Of a stretch of DNA of 5,337 bases, positions 1 through 5,333 are shown in pieces. Position 1 is the first letter of the stretch; the number at the start of each line of letters is the position of its first letter. The notes beneath the pieces are model-generated. The model made no database searches. It worked only from the letters and a program-made list of their open reading frames with translations, and was not told the origin of the DNA. The translations under genes were made by a program, and so were the position numbers. The DNA comes from Methanohalobium sp046546175 (GTDB lineage Archaea > Halobacteriota > Methanosarcinia > Methanosarcinales > Methanosarcinaceae), in contig NZ_JBKGYF010000104.1 of assembly GCF_046546175.1 (NCBI RefSeq), positions 1-5,337 of the forward strand, read 5' to 3'.

Positions 1-81
1 TCCCCATCGGAGCATCCTACAATTTTTTATGAATTACTTGATTATTAATCGTACTTTCTTAACCTGTCACTTTTTACACCC

Positions 82-111
82 TATATGAATAAATATAACT
101 TTATTCATATA
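82..111. terminator. Perfect 12-bp inverted repeat, possible terminator or operator
   Basis: TATATGAATAAA (82-93) and TTTATTCATATA (100-111) are exact reverse complements separated by the 6-nt loop TATAAC. On the plus strand the stem is followed by AATTTTAAAAATAT, so a transcript entering from the left edge would form a hairpin followed by a weak U-rich run, as a terminator would. On the minus strand the stem is followed by GGGTGTAAAAAG, which is not U-rich, so a minus-strand terminator is less likely. An operator for a gene starting leftward beyond position 1 is an alternative. The symmetry is plain in the sequence; the role is inferred. Confidence 0.45.
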
Positions 112-423
112 ATTTTAAAAATATCATTATTTTGTGGACCTACCTAAAATTTTCATATATTTTTTTATATCGTTATGAAAATATTAATTTAACGTATTGG
201 AGTTCTTATGCATATGGTTTTGTAATATTTTTGTATCCTGAGATATTTTTAAACACCACTTCAAATGGAACATCCACAAAAAAATACGAACAAAATACTA
301 ACTTTGATTTATCTTCAGATACCATTTTTACTGAAAAATAAGCTTGGTTAACGTCAAAACTTTGAGGGATTGAAAAGAAATTAGGTATCCGAAAATCATG
401 CACATACCAGATATTTTATTCTA
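112..423. other. AT-rich intergenic region downstream of cysK
   Basis: This stretch between the inverted repeat and the cysK stop contains no gene I can support. Two short overlapping open frames occur: 132-341 plus (69 codons, very rich in Tyr, Phe and Asn) and 206-403 minus (65 codons from a GTG, beginning 20 nt after cysK ends). Neither has a clear SD site or a recognisable motif, and they lie antisense to each other, so at most one could be real. The minus-strand frame is slightly more natural in amino-acid composition and would be co-directional with the operon. The region also contains the T7 run that may terminate the operon transcript. Confidence 0.5.
278..284 (-). terminator. Oligo-T run, candidate terminator of the operon
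   Basis: Seven consecutive A on the plus strand give a U7 tract in the minus-strand transcript about 140 nt after the cysK stop. Archaeal RNA polymerase commonly terminates at oligo-U tracts without a strong hairpin, so this is the best minus-strand candidate downstream of cysK. A shorter T5 run lies closer, at 334-338. The run sits inside the doubtful 206-403 minus frame, which would need to be non-coding or to be read before termination. Confidence 0.3.
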
Positions 424-1359
424 TTAAATATTTTCAAAATGAGCTAATGAAGTAGTTAAATACCTTTCACCGGTATCAGGAAGTACGACAACTATTGTTT
501 TATTTTTATTTTCCGGTTTTCTGGCTATTTTTAAAGCTGCACAGAGCGCTGCTCCTGAAGAAATTCCTGCAAAGATGCCTTCTTTTTTAGCCAGTTCTCT
601 GGCAGTTTCAAAAGATTCATTATTGCTTATTTGAACTATCTCATCTATAATGTTGACATTCAGTGTATCTGGAATAAATCCAGCACCAATACCCTGTATT
701 TTATGTGGGCCTGGACTGCCACCAGATAATACAGGAGAATCTTCTGGTTCAACAGCTATAGCTTTAAATTCAGGATTTCTCTCCTTAATTACCTCTGCAA
801 CACCAGTAATAGTTCCCCCAGTACCCACACCTGCTACGAGAATATCAACTTCACCTTCAGTATCATTCCAGATTTCTTCAGCCGTAGTTCTGCGGTGGAT
901 TTCGGGATTTTCAGGGTTCATGAATTGCTGGGGTATGAATGCTTTATAATATTCTTGTGCCAATTGGTTGGCTTTTTCAACTGCACCGTTCATTCCTTTT
1001 GAGCCGGTTGTCAGAACAATTTCAGCTCCGAATAGTTTCATGATATTTCGTCTTTCTATACTCATGGTATCTGGCATTGTAAGAATCAATTTGTATCCCT
1101 TGGAAGCACAAACAAAAGCCAGACCGATTCCTGTATTACCTGAAGTGGGTTCTATAATAACAGTGTCTTCAGTCAAACATCCATCCTTTTCAGCGGATTC
1201 TATCATACTGTATGCAATACGGTCTTTGACCGAACTTAAAGGATTAAAAGATTCTAATTTAGCAATCACTGTAGCCTGAGAATCGCCTGTGATGTTGTTC
1301 AATTTTACAAGTGGTGTCCTTCCAATTGTTTCTATAATGTTGGTATAGATATTTTTCAT
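424..1359 (-). CDS. cysK: O-acetylserine sulfhydrylase (cysteine synthase), PLP-dependent
   Basis: This enzyme makes L-cysteine from O-acetyl-L-serine and sulfide in the cytoplasm, the last step of the serine-acetylation route. It is a fold-type II PLP enzyme of 311 residues, the usual family length. Visible motifs, numbered from the chosen ATG, are NIIETIGRTPLVKL (7-20), the PLP lysine K45 in SSVKDR, the substrate loop TSGNTG (72-77), the PLP-phosphate loop GVGTGGT (177-183), GPHKIQGIGAGF (217-228), SSGAA (267-271) and PDTGERYL (294-301). The open frame extends upstream to a TTG at 1374, but ATG 1359 has GGGA five bases ahead and matches where family members begin. It starts 17 nt after the cysE stop, so the two are almost certainly co-transcribed. 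A cystathionine beta-synthase or O-phosphoserine-specific relative is less likely, given the short length and the adjacent cysE. Confidence 0.95.
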   Translation of the reverse strand: MKNIYTNIIETIGRTPLVKLNNITGDSQATVIAKLESFNPLSSVKDRIAYSMIESAEKDGCLTEDTVIIEPTSGNTGIGLAFVCASKGYKLILTMPDTMSIERRNIMKLFGAEIVLTTGSKGMNGAVEKANQLAQEYYKAFIPQQFMNPENPEIHRRTTAEEIWNDTEGEVDILVAGVGTGGTITGVAEVIKERNPEFKAIAVEPEDSPVLSGGSPGPHKIQGIGAGFIPDTLNVNIIDEIVQISNNESFETARELAKKEGIFAGISSGAALCAALKIARKPENKNKTIVVVLPDTGERYLTTSLAHFENI

Positions 1360-1376
1360 ACTGTTCCCAAACAATA

Positions 1377-2354
1377 TTATTTCCTATGTTTTTTATATAT
1401 TAACTTTGGCTCTTCAATGATTACTGTATTATCTGGAGGTACTGATTTTGTAATCCATACATTTCCGCCTATTACTGAGCGTTCACCGATAACAGTATCA
1501 CCTCCCAGTATAGTAGCTCCTGCGTAAATGATGACACCATCTTTTATCGTAGGGTGGCGTTTATTACCACGTATCATGTCCCCCTGCTCATCTTTGGGAA
1601 AACTCATAGCTCCTAATGTCACTCCCTGATAGATTCGGACATTATCACCGATTTCACATGTTTCTCCAATAACGACCCCTGTCCCATGGTCTATAAAAAA
1701 ATGGTCGCCTATTTCTGCACCTGGATGAATATCGATACCCACTACGCTATGGGCATATTCTGTCATAATACGCGGTATAATCGTTATGTTCTGTTTGTGT
1801 AATTCATGGGCAACCCGATAAATGGTAATGGCTAAAAGCCCAGGATAGCTAAATATAATCTCGTCATAACTTTTCGCAGCTGGATCGCCTTCATAGGCAG
1901 CATGGACATCAGATGCTAAAACATCGCGTAGTTGGGGTATCTTCTTTAAAAAATTAAGAGCCTCTTTCTTACCACGATAAATACATTGTGTACATTTCTC
2001 CCCGTATCGCTGGCAATCATGCATGATACTGTTAGTTATTTGTTTGGAAAGTTTTTCAAAAAGGTCGTTTACCTCACCACCAATCTGATAGGATAAATTT
2101 GCCCTATCTATTACCTGATTTTCAAAATATCCAGGGTACAATATACGTTTTGCAATGTTGATAATTTCTATGACAGAATCTCTTGATGGAATCACTGCGG
2201 CATCAACATGCTCAAAACATGATTCTTTAGAACAACTTTCTACTATTGTATTAACAATAGACGGAATTTCTGCTCTGTACTCACTTTTAACTTCACTTCC
2301 AACGAGAATGCATTTGTCTGAATCGGTATTTTGATTTAAATCATCGTCTGTCAT
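1377..2354 (-). CDS. cysE: Serine O-acetyltransferase, EpsC-type with N-terminal extension
   Basis: The enzyme acetylates L-serine with acetyl-CoA to give O-acetylserine, the substrate of the neighbouring CysK. It has 325 residues. An N-terminal extension and helical region (about 1-165) is followed by DVHAAYEGDPAAKSYDEIIF (149-168) and then a C-terminal left-handed beta-helix of hexapeptide repeats (about 205-305). Expected catalytic residues are visible: D222-H223 in FIDHGTG, matching the E. coli Asp157-His158 pair, and H267 in KRHP, matching His193. ATG 2354 is preceded by AGGGT at a 6-nt spacing. The N-terminal half has C114, C121 and C124 spaced Cys-x6-Cys-x2-Cys. The tail ends in lysine- and arginine-rich residues (YKKHRK) and lacks the terminal isoleucine that classical CysE inserts into CysK. 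EpsC-type enzymes are mostly bacterial, so ancient lateral transfer is plausible. Confidence 0.93.
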   Translation of the reverse strand: MTDDDLNQNTDSDKCILVGSEVKSEYRAEIPSIVNTIVESCSKESCFEHVDAAVIPSRDSVIEIINIAKRILYPGYFENQVIDRANLSYQIGGEVNDLFEKLSKQITNSIMHDCQRYGEKCTQCIYRGKKEALNFLKKIPQLRDVLASDVHAAYEGDPAAKSYDEIIFSYPGLLAITIYRVAHELHKQNITIIPRIMTEYAHSVVGIDIHPGAEIGDHFFIDHGTGVVIGETCEIGDNVRIYQGVTLGAMSFPKDEQGDMIRGNKRHPTIKDGVIIYAGATILGGDTVIGERSVIGGNVWITKSVPPDNTVIIEEPKLIYKKHRK

Positions 2355-2366
2355 ACATTAACCCTG

Positions 2367-2379
2367 TATAATTATTATA
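2367..2379 (-). promoter_or_regulatory. TATA-like element upstream of cysE, possible internal promoter
   Basis: TATAATTATTATA is a 6+1+6 inverted repeat of TATA character lying 13-25 nt before the cysE ATG. With the usual archaeal distance of about 25 nt from TATA box to transcription start, a promoter here would give an almost leaderless cysE mRNA, in which the SD-like AGGGT at 2361-2365 would be missing. That tension makes it a weak call; the adjacent TTAAAATT at 2383-2390 would place the start slightly further upstream. The long gap before cysE is the main reason to consider an internal promoter. Confidence 0.25.
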
Positions 2380-2390
2380 ACAATTTTAAC

Positions 2391-2410
2391 TGAATAGTTC
2401 CCTCTATTCA
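2391..2410 (-). promoter_or_regulatory. 7-bp hairpin or operator upstream of cysE
   Basis: TGAATAG (2391-2397) and CTATTCA (2404-2410) are perfect reverse complements around a 6-nt loop. In the minus-strand transcript the loop reads AGGGAA, a purine-rich, SD-like sequence. The right arm contains the TAG stop (2404-2406) of the disrupted small frame. No T-run follows on the minus strand, so a simple terminator is unlikely. It could be an operator for a cysE promoter, a processing or stabilising hairpin within the operon mRNA, or chance in AT-rich DNA. The symmetry is observed; the function is inferred. Confidence 0.35.
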
Positions 2411-2582
2411 TAACCTATAGTAAATAATTCCAACATTAAGGAAGTTATCATTGCATAGGTAGCAAATCTTACGTTTATAAATATGGATTCCGGATGCTCA
2501 TCGATTATTTCATGGGTGATATAATTAAAGTCGCTACCGTCAATTGTTAAACAACTGGTTTTTTCAACATATTAACCATCAT
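2404..2582 (-). pseudogene. Small frame-disrupted ORF between larE and cysE (59 aa if the A6 run is shifted)
   Basis: I do not recognise this protein. ATG-ATG (2577-2582) abuts the larE TGA stop and opens a frame that closes after 11 codons at TAA 2547-2549. The overlapping frame, open from 2571 to the TAG at 2404-2406, has no ATG, GTG or TTG near its beginning. Re-reading or gaining one A in the run A6 (2559-2564) joins the two into one 59-residue product: a short basic start (MLKK), an acidic middle with IDGSDF, THEIIDEHPE, and a hydrophobic end resembling an amphipathic helix (ATYAMITSLMLELF). Immediate abutment to larE and natural composition argue that it is or was a real gene of this operon. 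It may be a recent pseudogene, a -1 frameshifting gene, or intact in the organism with a homopolymer sequence error. No signal peptide is seen. Confidence 0.45.
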
Positions 2583-3386
2583 TCATAAAATTTCATCCAT
2601 GCTACCACTGCGATAACCTTCGATATCGATGGTTACGTATAGTACACCAAGATTTTTGAGTCGTGAAACTACTTTTTTTCTATAGGTTAAAAAGGATTCC
2701 AGTTCTTCTTCCAGAATTTCAATCCTGGCTATTGCACCATCTCCATGCAGTCGTACCCTTACCTGGATGAATCCTAATGATGAAAGTATATTTTCAGCCT
2801 CATCAATGGTTTTAAGTTTATCTTCTGTAAGGTTTTCGTTGTATGGTATCCGGGAAGCAAGACAGGCAGATGAAGGGAAATTCCAAAATATATAACCTCT
2901 TTCATTTGCGATTTCACGAATATCCGATTTGTTAATACCTGCCTCTACAAAAGGGTATATAATTCCTTCTTCTTCACCAGCCGCAAGACCCGGACGATAC
3001 TCTCCAAGGTCTGAAAGGTTTGTACCGTCTGCTACACAGTTAAAACCATTCATTGATGCATAGGATTTTAACAGTTTTGCTGAAGCTTTTTTACAGTGAT
3101 AACACCTATCACTTGGGTTACTGTCTATCCCTGGCTGTTCAAGGACTTTGAACGGAAGTATCTCAAAATTTAAACCATATTTATGTGCTATTATTTCAGC
3201 CTGTTCTCTACTTTTTGCAGGCAAAAGCGGTGAATCAAGGAGAATACAAAGATGCTGATTACCAAGGGTTTCCTTTGCAACCAGTGAAAGCAGACTACTA
3301 TCAACACCGCCTGAAAACGCTACAACCATTGATCCTTTTTGAGCGATTTTAGCTTTCAGGACATCCACTGGATTTGAACAGCTCAT
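2583..3386 (-). CDS. larE: LarE-like ATP-dependent sulfur transferase (PP-loop superfamily)
   Basis: LarE-family enzymes adenylate an acceptor carboxylate and transfer sulfur to it; the founding member builds the nickel-pincer cofactor of lactate racemase. The PP-loop SGGVDSS lies near the N terminus (residues 25-31 from this start), followed by the family signatures GTNLSD, GEYRPGL, SSACLASRIPY and a C-terminal GYRSGSMDE. Cysteines in RCYHC and SSACLASR (C95, C98 and C175 here) fit the three-cysteine pattern of LarE enzymes that bind a [4Fe-4S] cluster; the last aligns with the sacrificial Cys176 of Lactiplantibacillus LarE. The frame extends to GTG 3398, but ATG 3386 has GTGGGA six bases ahead and is preferred (267 residues). 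It follows the scaffold gene by 26 nt. No larB, larC or racemase is in the window, so the acceptor is unknown; family membership is secure, substrate is not. Confidence 0.88.
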   Translation of the reverse strand: MSCSNPVDVLKAKIAQKGSMVVAFSGGVDSSLLSLVAKETLGNQHLCILLDSPLLPAKSREQAEIIAHKYGLNFEILPFKVLEQPGIDSNPSDRCYHCKKASAKLLKSYASMNGFNCVADGTNLSDLGEYRPGLAAGEEEGIIYPFVEAGINKSDIREIANERGYIFWNFPSSACLASRIPYNENLTEDKLKTIDEAENILSSLGFIQVRVRLHGDGAIARIEILEEELESFLTYRKKVVSRLKNLGVLYVTIDIEGYRSGSMDEIL

Positions 3387-3412
3387 CGTATTTCCCACTT
3401 ATTTACCGAAAA

Positions 3413-3835
3413 TTACTCAATATTGTCTTCTTTATTCTTTTCATTTTCTCCCCATAAAGGAAGATCATGTTTTTGACGGTAATCGTTAATTGCTTTATGA
3501 ATAGCTTCTTCTGCCAGAACAGAACAATGCATCTTCACCGGTGGAAGTCCCTCAAGAGCATCTGCAACCGCTTTATTTGAAATTTTCCAGGCTTCTTCCA
3601 GTGTTTTACCTTTTATAAGTTCAGTAGCCATACTGCTTGAAGCTATTGCTGCACCGCATCCAAAGGTCATGAATTTGGCGTCCTGTATTACATTATCCTC
3701 TATTTTAAGATACATTCTCATAATGTCTCCACATTTTGGATTACCGACCTCACCTTCTCCATCAGGTTTTTCCATTTCCCCTACATTCCTTGGATTCATA
3801 AAGTGGTCCATTACCTTTTTACTGTACATTGCCAT
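3413..3835 (-). CDS. iscU: Fe-S cluster assembly scaffold, IscU/NifU N-terminal domain type
   Basis: The protein is the platform on which iron and desulfurase-derived sulfur form a nascent Fe-S cluster. It is 140 residues and consists of the single U-type domain; the central ferredoxin and C-terminal Nfu domains of full NifU are absent, which is why I prefer the name iscU. The three ligand cysteines are C35 (GNPKCGD, with the conserved aspartate D37), C60 (FGCGAA) and C104 (MHCSVLAEEA). LPPVK at 97-101 matches the segment recognised by the HscA chaperone in bacterial IscU. The tail after about residue 127 is charged (ENEKNKEDN) and probably disordered. ATG 3835 is preceded by GAGGGA at 5 nt, a strong SD that begins just after the nifS stop, 12 nt away, so translation is probably linked to that of the desulfurase. 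Confidence 0.95.
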   Translation of the reverse strand: MAMYSKKVMDHFMNPRNVGEMEKPDGEGEVGNPKCGDIMRMYLKIEDNVIQDAKFMTFGCGAAIASSSMATELIKGKTLEEAWKISNKAVADALEGLPPVKMHCSVLAEEAIHKAINDYRQKHDLPLWGENEKNKEDNIE

Positions 3836-3847
3836 TAATATCCCTCT

Positions 3848-5029
3848 TTATTTTTTTGATGCCATTGGTGACATTGATCGCAGTCGTTCAATTATGGTTG
3901 GAACAACTGAAAGTACATAATCCACATCTTCATCAGTGTTTTCTTTGCCAAGTGATAGTCGAAGTGAACCATGAGCAATTTCATGAGGCATTCCACAACC
4001 TATCAACACATGGGATGGTTCAAGTGATGCGGATGTACAGGCACTTCCAGTAGATGCTGCAATTGAATACGAATCGAGCAGTAGGAGAATTGACTCCCCT
4101 TCGATATATTCAAAGACAATGTTTACATTGTTTGGCAATCTTTTGGTAGGATGGCCGCAGAGATGGGTATTTGGAATTTCCAAGAGCTCATTTATCAGCC
4201 GGTCACGTAGAGATTGCATTCGTTTAGCATGGTTTTCAATATCTCTAGTGGCAATTTCTATGGCTTTACCAAGTCCAACAATACCGGGCACATTTTCAGT
4301 ACCTGCACGACATTGTTTTTCCTGAGCTCCACCATGCATGAAGTTATCAATTTTTACACCTTTTTTTATGTAAAGTGCTCCAGTACCTTTAGGTCCATAG
4401 AATTTATGACCAGAAAGTGTGAGCAGGTCAATATTCATATCTTCAACATCAACCGGCACCTGACCGATAGCCTGTACCGCATCAGTATGAAAGTAAATCC
4501 CGTTTTTTCTGGCAACTTCGCCGATTTCTTTTATTGGCTCAATGGTACCGATTTCATTGTTTGCCAACATTACTGTGATAAGTATTGTATGGTCGGTTAT
4601 GGCATCTTTAACATCTTCTACATCGACAAGGCCGAATTTATCAACAGGAAGATATGTAACATCGAATCCCTGTTTTTCGAGCCATTCACATGGGTGTAAT
4701 ACTGCATGATGTTCAATTGCAGTGGTTATAATGTGGTTTCCCTTATTTTTGTTTGCAAAGGAAATACCTTTAATTGCCCAGTTATCCGATTCAGTTCCCC
4801 CGCTTGTAAAAAATATCCTGTCTGTTCTGGCATTTATTGCGTTTGCCACCTTTTTTCTTGCCTTTTCAATTGCAGTTTCCGATTCATTGGCAATTGTATA
4901 GGGAGATGACGGATTACCAAAATATTCTGTAAAATAGGGCAGCATAGCCTTAACCACATCAGAATCAGTATATGTGGTAGCAGCATGGTCCATATAAACC
5001 AAATTTTGTTCTTCTCCATTGCTTTGCAT
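3848..5029 (-). CDS. nifS: Cysteine desulfurase, NifS/IscS type, PLP-dependent
   Basis: The enzyme removes sulfur from L-cysteine, leaving alanine and an enzyme persulfide that is passed to the adjacent scaffold and perhaps to the LarE-like protein. From ATG 5029 it has 393 residues, as expected for the family. It shows VYMDHAAT near the start, SGGTESDN (76-83), the histidine in EHHA (H107), the PLP lysine K209 in SGHKFYGPKG, RAGTEN (241-246) and the catalytic cysteine C331 in STGSACTSASLEPSHVL (325-341). The spacings His-Lys (102) and Lys-Cys (122) equal those of E. coli IscS (H104, K206, C328). The long loop around the active cysteine places it in group I (NifS/IscS) rather than SufS. An upstream ATG at 5041 is in frame, but GAGGT five bases before ATG 5029 favours the shorter form. 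It is the first gene of the operon. Isc versus Nif naming cannot be settled from sequence alone. Confidence 0.95.
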   Translation of the reverse strand: MQSNGEEQNLVYMDHAATTYTDSDVVKAMLPYFTEYFGNPSSPYTIANESETAIEKARKKVANAINARTDRIFFTSGGTESDNWAIKGISFANKNKGNHIITTAIEHHAVLHPCEWLEKQGFDVTYLPVDKFGLVDVEDVKDAITDHTILITVMLANNEIGTIEPIKEIGEVARKNGIYFHTDAVQAIGQVPVDVEDMNIDLLTLSGHKFYGPKGTGALYIKKGVKIDNFMHGGAQEKQCRAGTENVPGIVGLGKAIEIATRDIENHAKRMQSLRDRLINELLEIPNTHLCGHPTKRLPNNVNIVFEYIEGESILLLLDSYSIAASTGSACTSASLEPSHVLIGCGMPHEIAHGSLRLSLGKENTDEDVDYVLSVVPTIIERLRSMSPMASKK

Positions 5030-5034
5030 AAACA

Positions 5035-5039
5035 ACCTC
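5035..5039 (-). promoter_or_regulatory. SD site deciding the nifS start
   Basis: GAGGT lies five bases ahead of ATG 5029 and resembles the G-rich sites ahead of the scaffold gene (GAGGGA), the larE-like gene (GTGGGA) and cysE (AGGGT). The alternative ATG at 5041 overlaps this site and has only CTGGAAATC about 14 bases upstream. This supports initiation at 5029. Confidence 0.6.
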
Positions 5040-5090
5040 ATTACAAATATTGATTTCCAGTTAGTTATAATTTGATATGAATAGCTCCAA

Positions 5091-5100
5091 TATCTTTATA
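5091..5100 (-). promoter_or_regulatory. Probable TATA box of the nifS-led operon
   Basis: On the minus strand TATAAAGATA is preceded by the purine-rich GAAATAA, which resembles an archaeal BRE-TATA pair. A transcription start about 25 nt downstream would fall near 5070 and leave a leader of roughly 40 nt before ATG 5029, long enough to carry the GAGGT site. A second TATA-like match, TACTTATAAT at 5111-5120, is an alternative. No other start region exists between the right edge and nifS, so the operon promoter most likely lies here. Confidence 0.5.
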
Positions 5101-5127
5101 TTATTTCATGATTATAAGTACATATTG

Positions 5128-5139
5128 TCACAATTGTGA
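5128..5139. promoter_or_regulatory. Perfect 12-bp palindrome, candidate operator
   Basis: TCACAATTGTGA is a perfect dyad centred between 5133 and 5134. It lies 28 nt upstream of the proposed nifS TATA box, a position suited to an activator, or to a regulator shared with a divergent gene beyond the right edge. The same 12-mer is not seen elsewhere in the window. Which protein binds it, if any, cannot be told from sequence. Confidence 0.35.
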
Positions 5140-5151
5140 ACATCCATCTGT

Positions 5152-5171
5152 ATTGGTTTAATTTGGTTTAA
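5152..5171. repeat. Tandem 10-bp repeat, two copies
   Basis: ATTGGTTTAA (5152-5161) and TTTGGTTTAA (5162-5171) differ at one base and repeat with a 10-bp period, about one helical turn. Related GGTTAA cores recur at 5179-5184 and 5268-5273. Such phased repeats can be same-face protein-binding sites. They lie upstream of the nifS promoter. Confidence 0.35.
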
Positions 5172-5297
5172 ACGTTGTGGTTAAGGAATGTTAAATACGG
5201 CTCTGACTGCTCTCCCACGACTGAAGAACTTGTCCAACAATCCTTAATTAAGATATAATATTTAACTGGTTAAGTTTTGAATTTTTTGTTATTCTAC

Positions 5298-5333
5298 AAT
5301 ACAATGATTGATTTTCAATCAATCATTTGTATT
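5298..5333. repeat. Long AT-rich inverted repeat at the right edge
   Basis: AATACAA (5298-5304) pairs with TTGTATT (5327-5333), and TGATTGA (5305-5311) pairs with TCAATCA (5319-5325). The result is a 14-bp stem with one bulged T at 5326 and a 7-nt loop. An alternative pairing exists because TCAATCA also occurs at 5315-5321. It could be a terminator of a gene entering from the right, a regulatory hairpin or operator of a gene starting to the right, or a mobile-element end. The window stops four bases later, so context is missing. Confidence 0.4.

Noticed and set aside
1..48. Possible gene end or start at the left edge
   Set aside because: A plus frame stops at 46-48 and a minus ATG lies at 5-7 with GGATG upstream, but fewer than 20 codons are visible either way, too little to support a gene in either direction.
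132..341. 69-codon plus-strand frame in the left flank
   Set aside because: It is dominated by Tyr, Phe, Ile and Asn from AT-rich DNA, has no SD site, lies opposite another weak frame, and has no family-like motif.
650..1279. Two plus-strand frames of about 100 codons (650-949 and 968-1279)
   Set aside because: Both are antisense to cysK, whose motifs span this whole interval.
2547..2582. An 11-codon leader peptide after larE, as an attenuator for cysE
   Set aside because: It contains no cysteine or serine codons to sense, and the downstream frame explains the sequence better as one disrupted gene; no terminator-antiterminator pair is evident.
4214..4699. 161-codon plus-strand frame
   Set aside because: It is entirely antisense to the secure nifS gene; its Cys- and Phe-rich composition is that of a shadow frame.
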